Assembly: GCA_027490345.1 (NCBI GenBank)
Contig: JAIXYF010000270.1
Location: forward strand, 1-12,376
Reading direction: 5' to 3'
Length of the DNA: 12,376 bases
Source: Novosphingobium sp.
GTDB taxonomy: Bacteria; Pseudomonadota; Alphaproteobacteria; Sphingomonadales; Sphingomonadaceae
The position numbers and the translations under genes are program-made. How positions within the stretch are numbered: position 1 is the first letter of the stretch; every line of letters starts with the position of its first letter. The notes below the pieces were generated by a model. That model saw nothing but the letters and a program-made list of their open reading frames with translations. It ran no database searches and was not told the origin of the DNA. Below are positions 5,894-12,376 of this stretch, piece by piece.

Positions 5894-6770
5894 TCGCATC
5901 ACCAGCTGGCACGCCGCGCCATCAAAGCCGCGCTACACTCCGCCCCCCGGCGCGGTCGACGCGCATTGTCACGTGTTTGGTCCGATGGCGCAGTTCCCGT
6001 TCAGCGCAAAGGCCAAGTATCTGCCCGAAGACGCCGGGCCGGAAATGCTGTTCGCCCTGCGTGATCACCTCGGCTTTGACAAAAACGTGATCGTGCAGGC
6101 CAGCTGCCACGGCACCGACAACGCCGCCACGCTTCACGCCATCGCACAGAGCAACGGAAAAGCACGCGGCGTTGCCGTCGTCGATCCGGACATTTCCGAA
6201 GCCGAACTTCACGCGCTCCACGAAGGCGGCATACGCGGCATCCGCTTCAATTTCCTCAAGCGGCTGGTGGATGATGCGCCGAAGGACAAGTTCCTCGAGG
6301 TCGCCCGCCGCTTGCCCCGGGGCTGGCACGTGGTGATTTATTTCGAAGCGGATATTCTGGAAGAGCTTCGCCCGTTCATGGACGCCATCCCCGTCCCCCT
6401 CGTGATAGACCACATGGGCCGCCTCGATGTGCGCCAAGGGCCGGACGGCGCAGACATGAAAGCCTTTCGCGCGTTCCTGAACAGCCGCGACGACGTGTGG
6501 TTCAAGGCCACCTGCCCTGATCGGCTCGATGCGATCAAGGAAGGCGGTGCGGGCGATCCGTGGGATGCCTTCGCCCACGCCGTCGCCCCGCTCGTAGCCG
6601 ATTACCCGGACCGCTGCCTCTGGGGCACCGATTGGCCGCACCCCAACATGGACACCGAGATCCCCAACGACGGCCACCTCGTCGACATGATCCCCCGCAT
6701 CGCGCCGAGCGAGGCATTGCAACAGGGGCTCCTAGTCGACAACCCGATGCGGCTTTACTGGGCAGACTGA
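5886..6770 (+). CDS. ligI: 2-pyrone-4,6-dicarboxylate hydrolase LigI
   Basis: Amidohydrolase that opens the lactone ring of 2-pyrone-4,6-dicarboxylate (PDC) to 4-oxalomesaconate, linking the LigC product to the LigU-LigJ-LigK steps. It has 294 aa. Motifs are PGAVDAHCHVFGP (His27, His29), VQASCHGTDNAATL, IRGIRFNFLKRLVDD, WHVVIYFEA, VIDHMGR, FKATCPDRL and WGTDWPHPN, with Asp249 as the catalytic or metal-site aspartate of the family. The start at 5886 is chosen because it gives the family's N-terminus (ADRITSW...SKPRYTPPPGA) and an ATGGCTGA overlap of 8 bases with ligU, like the ligK-ligU junction. The ATG at 5874 would add MELF and has no clear advantage. It is the last tightly linked gene of the arm. 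Confidence 0.95.
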   Translation: MADRITSWHAAPSKPRYTPPPGAVDAHCHVFGPMAQFPFSAKAKYLPEDAGPEMLFALRDHLGFDKNVIVQASCHGTDNAATLHAIAQSNGKARGVAVVDPDISEAELHALHEGGIRGIRFNFLKRLVDDAPKDKFLEVARRLPRGWHVVIYFEADILEELRPFMDAIPVPLVIDHMGRLDVRQGPDGADMKAFRAFLNSRDDVWFKATCPDRLDAIKEGGAGDPWDAFAHAVAPLVADYPDRCLWGTDWPHPNMDTEIPNDGHLVDMIPRIAPSEALQQGLLVDNPMRLYWAD

Positions 6771-6847
6771 GCGCGGCCCCACACTATCCTTGCCCTGACC
6801 ACCCGGCACCCGCTAACCCTGCGCGAGAAACACTTGCAGGAGTTCCC
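6771..6847. other. Gap between ligI and the DUF808 gene
   Basis: These 77 bases hold no gene and no clear terminator. TTGCCC (6790-6795) and TAACCC (6814-6819), 18 bp apart, could be a weak promoter for the DUF808 gene, but the match is poor. Confidence 0.3.
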
Positions 6848-7735
6848 ATGCCCGGCGGCCTAGCTGCTCTTCTCGATGATATCGCCACCATCGCCAAGCT
6901 GGCCGCCGCCTCGCTCGATGATATCGGCGCTGCGGCGGGCAAGGCGGGGATCAAGTCTGCGGGCGTGGTGGTCGATGATGCCGCTGTCACCCCGCGCTAC
7001 GTGACCGGCTTCACGCCCGACCGCGAACTGCCGATCATCTGGCGCATCGCGCGCGGTTCACTGTTCAACAAGCTGGTGGTCATCACCCCGGTCATCCTCG
7101 CGCTGTCGGTGCTGCTGCCCATGGCGATCACGCCAATCCTGATGGCAGGCGGCGCGTTCCTGTGCTTCGAAGGCGCGGAAAAGGTGATCCACGCAGCTAC
7201 CCACAAGGAAGACCTTGCCGCAGAGGCCGAGGTGCTGGTCGATCCCGATCATGAGGAAACCATGATCAAGGGCGCCATCCGCACCGATTTCATCCTCTCG
7301 GGCGAAATCATGGTCATCGCGCTCAATGAAGTCGCGGCAGAAGGCTTTGCCATGCGCACGGCAGCGCTGGTGGTGGTCGCGCTGGCCATCACAGCGGCGG
7401 TCTATGGCGCTGTCGGCCTGATCGTGAAGATGGATGACATCGGCCTGAACCTCGCCCGGCGCAAATCGGGCGCCGCGCAGGCTGCCGGGCGCACGCTGGT
7501 GCAAGCCATGCCCAAAGTCCTCTCCGCGCTGGCGCTGATCGGCACGGCGGCGATGCTGTGGGTCGGCGGACAGATCATCGTCCACAGCCTGGGCGCACAC
7601 CCGGCCGAATGGCTGGGCCTGCACCGCGGCTTCGCGGCGTGGCTGGCAGACGTGGTGATCTGCGGCGTGATCGGCCTTGCGCTTGGCGCGGTGATCGCCG
7701 GGGCGCTGCACCTGATCAAGGGCGCGAAGGCCTGA
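6848..7735 (+). CDS. DUF808 family inner-membrane protein (YedI-like)
   Basis: A 295-aa membrane protein of the DUF808 family, whose molecular function is not known to me. It opens with the family's helical stretch MPGGLAALLDDIATIAKLAA, followed by DDIGAAAGKAGIKSAGVVVDDAAVTPRYV and a charged loop FTPDRELPIIWRIARGSL. Hydrophobic segments lie at about 75-104, 171-193, 223-245 and 263-288. The central soluble part (115-165) contains DPDHEETMIKGAIRTDFILS, also typical. ATG 6848 has CAGGAG 5 nt upstream; the open frame runs further upstream only because it overlaps ligI in another frame. The 77-bp gap and own ribosome site suggest it is separate from the lig operon, though read-through is possible. 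It converges on the TonB receptor gene. Confidence 0.88.
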   Translation: MPGGLAALLDDIATIAKLAAASLDDIGAAAGKAGIKSAGVVVDDAAVTPRYVTGFTPDRELPIIWRIARGSLFNKLVVITPVILALSVLLPMAITPILMAGGAFLCFEGAEKVIHAATHKEDLAAEAEVLVDPDHEETMIKGAIRTDFILSGEIMVIALNEVAAEGFAMRTAALVVVALAITAAVYGAVGLIVKMDDIGLNLARRKSGAAQAAGRTLVQAMPKVLSALALIGTAAMLWVGGQIIVHSLGAHPAEWLGLHRGFAAWLADVVICGVIGLALGAVIAGALHLIKGAKA

Positions 7736-7740
7736 TATCC

Positions 7741-7777
7741 GGCGCGGGCGGGGCAAGCGGTACTCCCCCGCCCCGCC
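7741..7777. terminator. GC-rich hairpin between convergent genes, possible terminator
   Basis: GGGCGGGG (7746-7753) pairs with CCCCGCCC (7766-7773) around a 12-nt loop; the pairing can be extended by two bases with one bulged C. It fills the 49-bp gap between the DUF808 stop and the stop of the oppositely oriented receptor. There is no T tract on either side, so it is at best an atypical, possibly bidirectional terminator. Confidence 0.4.
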
Positions 7778-7784
7778 GCAGCTA

Positions 7785-9974
7785 TCAAAAGGCGATGCGC
7801 GCGCTGATGCGGATGTCCCGGCCCGGCAGCGGTGCCACGTCCTTGAGGAAGCTGGTGTGCCGCCGCGCCTCGACATCGAAGATGTTGTTGGCCTGCAGCA
7901 GCAGCGTGGTTGGCGCGTCCACGCCAAACGGCTTCCACGAAATGCTGGCATTGATCATGGTCCAGCCCGGCGTGGTGGTTTCCAGCGCGGCCACCCGGCG
8001 CTGGGCTGCGACATGTTCCACTTCCACGCGTCCGCCCACTGCGCCGCCCGATGCCTCGATCCCGCCCAGAAGGCGCAGCGGCGGAATGCGCGGCACGGCG
8101 CCGCCCCCACCCAGCATCTTGGCGCGGGTATAATCCGCCATGGCCGTTGCCTCGATTCGGGTCTGCCCCACTTCAGCCAGCGTGACCGCGCCCGAAAGCT
8201 CGAAACCGTAAAAGCTCGCATCAGCCTGAACATAGCGGAATACCGGCAGTTCATCCTGCTCCGTGCCCGTAGGATCGAGCGCGATGAAATTGTCGAACCG
8301 GTTCACGAAGGCAGAGGCTTCCACCCGCCAGCCCTTGCCGCGCCCGCGCAGCACGCCTTCCAGCCCAAGCTGGCGTTCCTTGCGGAAATTCGGATTGCCG
8401 ATTTCAAAGGCGCGCGTGGCTGCGTGCGCACCATTGGCAAACAGCTCCTCGGCCGAAGGCGCGCGCTCTGCCCGCGCTAAGCTAAGCGCCAGCCGCCAGC
8501 CATCGCCCAGCGGCACCGAAGCACCAGCGGAAACCGACACCGCGTTGAACGTGCGCCGCGCGCCGATCGCATCGGATCGCACCGTGCTGTGTTCGAACCG
8601 GCCCGATGCTTCAAGCCGGGCATAGCCCAGATCCAGTTCCTGCAGCGTGAACACGCCAAACTGCCGCGTCTCGTTTTCAGGGATATAGGCTTCCTCGCCC
8701 ACGGCGCGGAAATTGCGGCTGAACATCTGCACGCCGGTAGCGCCCTGCCAGCCGCCGCGCTGCGCCTGCACCAGTTCGGCGCGCGCTTCCCAGCTGCGGT
8801 TGAAGAAGCTGGTGCCGATGGCGCCGTTCGATTCCAGCTCGTCATGGCGGTAATTCGCCCAGCCGCCGCGCACTTTCAGTTCCTTAAACGCGCCGCCCAG
8901 CGGCACGCTGCCGCGCATGTCCACGCGGGTCTGGCGCATGCTCAGCGTGATGTCCTCGTGGCCGTGGCCTTCCTCGTGCCCGTGCTCGTCGCCGTGCCCG
9001 TCGCCGTGATCGTCCTCTGCTGCGGCTGCCAGCGCTTCGGCATGATCCTCGTCATGCTCTTCCTCATGCTCGTCATGATGCGCCAGATCGAGGCCATTGG
9101 GGATGCCGTAGCGATTGCGCAGATGGCTCACCGCAAAGCCGAAGCTGGCGCCATCCGCGCCGATCCAGCCAAGCCCGCCGGCCACATCCCAGGTGCGCGC
9201 CGCAGTGTTGGCCACCCGGCCGCGTGCGGCGGCATCCTCGGCCACTTCGCCGCCCTGTTCCGCCGCCTCTTCGCGAAAGGGCTTGCTGAACACGAAGCCG
9301 CCGCTGCGATAATCGGACGAGCGGAAGAAGCTGCCATCGCCGTGCGCCACAAAGCCGCCGCCCAGCGGCACGTTGACCGAGGCGCCGACATTGCGTTCCT
9401 TCGCCGCCGACGCATAGCCCGAGACGGCATCGACATGCGGCCCACCTTCGGGAACATCGCGCGGAATGCGCAGATCGCGCATATTGACCACGCCGCCAAT
9501 CGCGCCCGAGCCATAGAGCAGCGCCGCCGGGCCGCGCACGATCTCGATGCGGTCTGCCAGCAGCGGATTGATCGCCACGGCATGATCAACCGAGGTGTTG
9601 GACACGTCGAAGCTGCCGATGCCGTCCGTCAGCACGCGCACCCGTTCGGCATCAAGCCCGCGCAGGATCGGGCGCGAGGCATTGGGGCCAAAGAAGCTCG
9701 CGGAAACGCCCGGCTGGCGCGCCAGCGTTTCACCAATGGTCGAACGCTGCTGCAATTGCAGCGCATCGCCCTGCAGCACCGTCACCGCCTGAACCACCGT
9801 ATCGCGGTTGCGATCATAAGGCGCCGTCACAATGATTTCCGTAGAAGGCTGGCGGTGCGAAGCATCCTGCTCGCCGCCACCTGCAGCGCCATCATCAGCC
9901 GCAACAGCCGGCACCGCCAGCACCAGCGCCGCCCAGGCCGTCCCGCTTGCAAGCACGCTTGAGAACTTCATCAT
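7785..9974 (-). CDS. TonB-dependent outer-membrane receptor with His-rich loop, ZnuD-like zinc receptor candidate
   Basis: A 729-aa outer-membrane receptor driven by TonB. A signal peptide covers about residues 1-26 (MMKF...AVAADD). The TonB-box-like region and plug start at STEIIVTAP (44-52), followed by QPGVSASFFG, SRPILRGLDAERVRVLTDGI, VDHAVAINPLLADRIEIVRGPAALLYGSGAIGG in consecutive blocks. The beta barrel ends in ISARIAF with terminal Phe. Residues 299-341 (8952-9080) hold 11 His among Asp/Glu/Gly, placed like the metal-capturing loop of ZnuD. Zinc is therefore the best guess; nickel, copper or heme are alternatives. The start at 9974 (or the adjacent ATG at 9971) follows GAGGGA and opens directly into the signal peptide; the longer frame to 10055 does not. 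It is monocistronic as seen, and a Zur-like palindrome lies about 100 bp upstream. Confidence 0.85.
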   Translation of the reverse strand: MMKFSSVLASGTAWAALVLAVPAVAADDGAAGGGEQDASHRQPSTEIIVTAPYDRNRDTVVQAVTVLQGDALQLQQRSTIGETLARQPGVSASFFGPNASRPILRGLDAERVRVLTDGIGSFDVSNTSVDHAVAINPLLADRIEIVRGPAALLYGSGAIGGVVNMRDLRIPRDVPEGGPHVDAVSGYASAAKERNVGASVNVPLGGGFVAHGDGSFFRSSDYRSGGFVFSKPFREEAAEQGGEVAEDAAARGRVANTAARTWDVAGGLGWIGADGASFGFAVSHLRNRYGIPNGLDLAHHDEHEEEHDEDHAEALAAAAEDDHGDGHGDEHGHEEGHGHEDITLSMRQTRVDMRGSVPLGGAFKELKVRGGWANYRHDELESNGAIGTSFFNRSWEARAELVQAQRGGWQGATGVQMFSRNFRAVGEEAYIPENETRQFGVFTLQELDLGYARLEASGRFEHSTVRSDAIGARRTFNAVSVSAGASVPLGDGWRLALSLARAERAPSAEELFANGAHAATRAFEIGNPNFRKERQLGLEGVLRGRGKGWRVEASAFVNRFDNFIALDPTGTEQDELPVFRYVQADASFYGFELSGAVTLAEVGQTRIEATAMADYTRAKMLGGGGAVPRIPPLRLLGGIEASGGAVGGRVEVEHVAAQRRVAALETTTPGWTMINASISWKPFGVDAPTTLLLQANNIFDVEARRHTSFLKDVAPLPGRDIRISARIAF

Positions 9975-10052
9975 CAATCCCTCATGATAACCCGGCCCCG
10001 CCCTGCCTGCGCTGGCGTTGCAGCGATGGCGGGGCAAACCAGACACAAGACG

Positions 10053-10085
10053 CATATACGCGCTTGAGGGAATGATACAACATCA
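10053..10085 (-). promoter_or_regulatory. Candidate promoter with overlapping Zur-like operator for the His-rich receptor
   Basis: On the minus strand ATGTTGTATCAT (10072-10083) matches the Zur core ATGTTATAACAT, as I recall it, in 10 of 12 places, and lies within an inverted repeat TGAT-N5-ATCA (10073-10085). TTGTAT (10075-10080) and TATATG (10053-10058), 16 bp apart, form a modest -35/-10 pair, so a repressor at this palindrome would cover the -35. The promoter lies about 80 bp before the receptor start. The match is by eye and to remembered consensus. Confidence 0.45.
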
Positions 10086-10120
10086 CACAGACATTTTTTT
10101 GTATGGCTGCCGATGGGATG

Positions 10121-10159
10121 GGCGCAGGGAGGCACATTGAGGGGGTGCCTGCCTGCGCC
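10121..10159 (-). terminator. Strong hairpin just after the TauE/SafE gene, possible terminator
   Basis: GGCGCAGGGAGGCA (10121-10134) and TGCCTGCCTGCGCC (10146-10159) form a 14-bp stem with one mismatch and an 11-nt loop, starting 6 bases after the permease stop. In the direction of that transcript no U tract follows (the only homopolymer nearby is A on that strand), so termination is inferred from position and stem strength only. The rest of 9975-10165 holds the receptor leader and promoter candidate and no gene. Confidence 0.5.
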
Positions 10160-10165
10160 GGTCCT

Positions 10166-10939
10166 TCAGAGGATCGGCCATGCCTTGTAGATGCTGTAGC
10201 TGCTGGTCAGGATCAGCACCACCGCCACGGCCAGCAGCAGCGCTCGTGGCTGGACGCGGCTCGCCAGGATCGCTCCGAAGGGCGCGGCGATGACCCCGCC
10301 GATGATGAGGCCCACGGTAATGACCGTAAAGGCCGCAAAGCCGAGCGTGGCGATGAAGGCGACCGAGATGGACAAGGTGAGCAGGAACTCCGCCGAATTG
10401 ACCGTGCCGATGATCTTGCGCGGATCGCCGCCCTGAATCAGCAGGTTGGAGGTCACCACTGGCCCCCACCCGCCCCCGCCTGCGGCATCAAGGAAACCTC
10501 CCGCCGCCGCCAGCGGACGGGTATAGCGCGGATCCTCGAAGCGCGGCGTGGACATGCGGATCGCCCGCCACAGGAGGTAGAACCCGATGCCGGTCAGATA
10601 GAGCATGACGAAGGGCCGCGCCGCCGAAGCATCGATGCTGGACAGGAAATAGGCACCGCTCACGCCGCCCAGCACGCCGAAGGGGGTCAGCCGCCAGAAC
10701 AGCCCCCAATCGACATTGCGATGCCAGATGTGGCTCGCCCCCGATGCCCCGGTGGTGAACAGTTCGACGAGATGCACGCTGGCCGATGCCGTGGCAGGTG
10801 GCACGCCCAATGCGCTCACCAGCAAGGTCTGGGTGATGACCCCGAAGGCCATGCCAAGCGCACCGTCGATCATTTGCGCGGCCATGCCGATGGCGATGAA
10901 CGGCGCGATGGCCATCAGGAGCGAGGTGATATCAGGCAT
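10166..10939 (-). CDS. TauE/SafE-family membrane permease (sulfite exporter family)
   Basis: A 257-aa inner-membrane protein of the TauE/SafE (formerly DUF81) family, whose members export sulfite, sulfoacetate or other organic acids. The family pattern is clear: an N-terminal half with GMAAQMIDGALGMAFGVI and PATASASVHLVELFTTGASG, a central charged loop (RMSTPRFEDPRYTRP), and a second half with GGFLDAAGGGGWGPVVTSNL and GTVNSAEFLLTLSISVAF. About seven to eight hydrophobic segments are visible, and the length is normal. The ATG at 10939 is preceded by GAGAGGA with a 7-nt spacer. It follows the upstream TonB receptor by 30 bp on the same strand, so the two are probably one operon. In that setting it may export sulfite from a sulfonate or sulfate ester taken up through the receptor; that is inference. 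Confidence 0.88.
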   Translation of the reverse strand: MPDITSLLMAIAPFIAIGMAAQMIDGALGMAFGVITQTLLVSALGVPPATASASVHLVELFTTGASGASHIWHRNVDWGLFWRLTPFGVLGGVSGAYFLSSIDASAARPFVMLYLTGIGFYLLWRAIRMSTPRFEDPRYTRPLAAAGGFLDAAGGGGWGPVVTSNLLIQGGDPRKIIGTVNSAEFLLTLSISVAFIATLGFAAFTVITVGLIIGGVIAAPFGAILASRVQPRALLLAVAVVLILTSSYSIYKAWPIL

Positions 10940-10969
10940 GAGGCGGTCCTCTCTGCGGGTTTGCAGGGT

Positions 10970-12376
10970 CTAGAAGGTGATGGAGGCGGTTGCGCCCCAG
11001 GTACGCGGGTCGCCGGGCAGACCAGCGATCAGCCCAGTGTTGCCGGGGCCAACGAAGAGCTGTTCGAGGTAGTTCTCGTCAAAGGCATTGCGGACCCAGG
11101 CAAACAGGTTCAGCCCATCGGCCGAACGGAAACCAAGGCGGAAATTGGACAAGTGATAGCCGTCCACATGGGTATAGGCCGAGAGCGAGGGGTTTGAGGA
11201 GAATCCCGACCGGTATGTGCCGTCATAGCCGAGATAGACCTCCCCCGCCTTGGCAAACAGGGTGGCCGGCAAATTGCCCTCTGCGCCGAAGGACGACGCC
11301 CACTTCGACACGCCCGGCAAACGCTGGCCGGAAATGTCGCAATTGGCCGGGCTGATCCCGCCGGGCGTGCCGGGGGCCGAAGGGGTCTGGCCGGGGACTG
11401 CGATGGTGCCGCCCGCCAGTTCCGGGGGGCAAGGCGCATCGGTGAAGCGCACGTATTTCGCGTCGTTGTATGCGCCGCTGACATAAGCGGTGAAGCGCTC
11501 GCTCGGGCGGACCGAGAAATCCGCCTCGATCCCTTGCGAACGCACCATCCCCGCATTGGCAAGAAACCCGCGTAGCACCCCGAACTGGCCGTTGTTCACC
11601 GTGGCCTGATAGTCGCGAATGTCCGTGCGGAAAGCAGCGAGGTTGAGCGTCGCGCGGCGGTTCCAGAACTGCGACTTGAGCCCCACTTCGAAGTGGTCGA
11701 CCTTCTCGGGCCGGATCGTGCCCGTCGCCGCAATCGGCTGTCCATTCGCATCGGTCGGCAGGCCGTTCTGGTTGATCCCGATAGTCTTGAAGCTTTTGGC
11801 ATAGGTGCCATAGACTAGCACATCGGGCGCCAGCTCGTAGCTCAGTGTCAGATCGTAGGTCAGATTCCAGTCGGTATCCTCAGGCGCGCTGACTTGCGGC
11901 TGGAACACCCCGAGCTGCGCACGGCTGCGCGCATCCGTCTCGGTGCCCAGCAGTTCGGCCCCGGCTCCAGTGAAGACGCGGCGCCGATAAAAGCCCTTCT
12001 TCCGGTCGTAATTGACCCTTGCGCCGGGCTGGATCGTGAACGCATCCGAAACCTTCCAGCTCACCTGCCCAAACAGCGCCAGGCTGGTGCTTTCTAGGAA
12101 CTGGCTGTTGCGCGCGGTCAGCCCGTCCAGCACCGTCGGATCGAGCGAGAGCGGATTGTTCGGGGCAATGTTCCAGCGGCTCGCAGCCGGGCCCTGCGCC
12201 TCGGTGCCTTGCGTATCGATCCGCTGATCGAAGGCGAAGGCGCCCAGCACGAAATCGAACGTGCCCCCCGTGTAGGCATAGCGGAATTCCTGCGTGTACT
12301 GGTTCTGCCGCGATGGGTTCTGCGAGAGCGAGACGATCGGCAGACCGGTGAAATCCCGGTCATTCTCGGGCTTCCA
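10970..12376 (-). CDS. TonB-dependent outer-membrane receptor, partial (N-terminus beyond right edge)
   Basis: The open frame runs without a stop from the right edge (first full codon TGG at 12376) to TAG at 10970-10972, giving 468 residues of beta barrel. An apparent internal start, GTG at 12250, is not the true start, since the frame continues upstream as barrel sequence (NQYTQEFRYAYTGGTFDFVLGAF). Barrel features include FGQVSWKVSDAFTIQPGARV, YELAPDVLVYGTYAKSFKT, RPEKVDHFEVGLKSQFWN, GIEADFSVRPSERFTAYVSG and FRLGFRSADGLNLFAWVRNAFDE, ending in ATASITF with the terminal Phe needed for outer-membrane assembly. A Gly/Pro-rich probable loop (11338-11437) carries two Cys that could pair. It belongs to the large sphingomonad receptor expansions; the substrate is unknown. 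It leads an operon with the TauE/SafE permease. Confidence 0.88.
   Translation of the reverse strand, partial: WKPENDRDFTGLPIVSLSQNPSRQNQYTQEFRYAYTGGTFDFVLGAFAFDQRIDTQGTEAQGPAASRWNIAPNNPLSLDPTVLDGLTARNSQFLESTSLALFGQVSWKVSDAFTIQPGARVNYDRKKGFYRRRVFTGAGAELLGTETDARSRAQLGVFQPQVSAPEDTDWNLTYDLTLSYELAPDVLVYGTYAKSFKTIGINQNGLPTDANGQPIAATGTIRPEKVDHFEVGLKSQFWNRRATLNLAAFRTDIRDYQATVNNGQFGVLRGFLANAGMVRSQGIEADFSVRPSERFTAYVSGAYNDAKYVRFTDAPCPPELAGGTIAVPGQTPSAPGTPGGISPANCDISGQRLPGVSKWASSFGAEGNLPATLFAKAGEVYLGYDGTYRSGFSSNPSLSAYTHVDGYHLSNFRLGFRSADGLNLFAWVRNAFDENYLEQLFVGPGNTGLIAGLPGDPRTWGATASITF

Noticed and set aside
4817..5902. 361-aa minus-strand open frame opposite ligU
   Set aside because: No family resemblance; ligU on the other strand has conserved motifs throughout.
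6560..6847. Long upstream extension of the DUF808 frame
   Set aside because: It overlaps ligI out of frame and is Arg/Pro-rich; ATG 6848 with CAGGAG gives the family N-terminus.
8589..9962. 457-aa plus-strand open frame opposite the His-rich receptor
   Set aside because: Its apparent hydrophobic stretch is the reverse of the His-rich coding repeat; the receptor has a signal peptide, plug and barrel in the sense frame.
9975..10055. N-terminal extension of the His-rich receptor
   Set aside because: It would place 27 charged residues before the signal peptide and put the start at the candidate -10 region.
10094..10100. Run of seven T as part of a terminator
   Set aside because: It is on the plus strand with no plus-strand gene ending there; for the minus-strand transcript it reads as A.

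Overview
This is a GC-rich bacterial window whose gene set and arrangement point to a sphingomonad (Alphaproteobacteria, Sphingomonadales, of Novosphingobium or Sphingobium type). The evidence is the close match of the lig proteins to the Sphingobium SYK-6 lig families as I remember them, the TonB-receptor-rich right side, and the base composition. No RNA genes, CRISPR arrays, insertion sequences or other mobile elements were seen.

Left two thirds (1-6770): a nearly complete protocatechuate 4,5-cleavage (meta-cleavage) pathway for lignin-derived aromatics, in two diverging arms around a LysR regulator. The minus-strand arm runs ligR, a dehydrogenase of the NAD_binding_2/DUF1932 type, ligJ, ligA, then ligB, which is cut by the left edge. 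The plus-strand arm is ligK-ligU-ligI. LigAB opens the protocatechuate ring. The expected CHMS dehydrogenase LigC is not in the window and probably lies beyond the left edge. LigI then hydrolyses 2-pyrone-4,6-dicarboxylate to 4-oxalomesaconate, LigU isomerises it, LigJ hydrates it, and LigK cleaves the product to pyruvate and oxaloacetate. Within both arms the genes overlap by 4-8 bases or are 1 base apart, so translation is probably coupled.

Middle (6771-7735): a DUF808 inner-membrane protein, separated from ligI by 77 bp and with its own ribosome binding site. Its function is unknown.

Right third (7785-12376), all minus strand: a TonB-dependent receptor with a histidine/acid-rich loop, resembling ZnuD-type zinc receptors. 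A Zur-like palindrome overlaps a candidate promoter upstream of it. Further right is a second operon, a TonB-dependent receptor (N-terminus cut by the right edge) followed 30 bp later by a TauE/SafE-family permease.

The catabolic core is a known pathway. The least ordinary points are: the regulator has two complete LysR-type winged-helix domains in tandem; an unassigned DUF1932 dehydrogenase heads the ligJAB arm; a sequence motif is shared by the two arms' control regions; the ligR start codon sits in the loop of an inverted repeat; and the zinc-receptor candidate pairs a His-rich loop with a Zur-like site. I did not find a convincing wholly new system.
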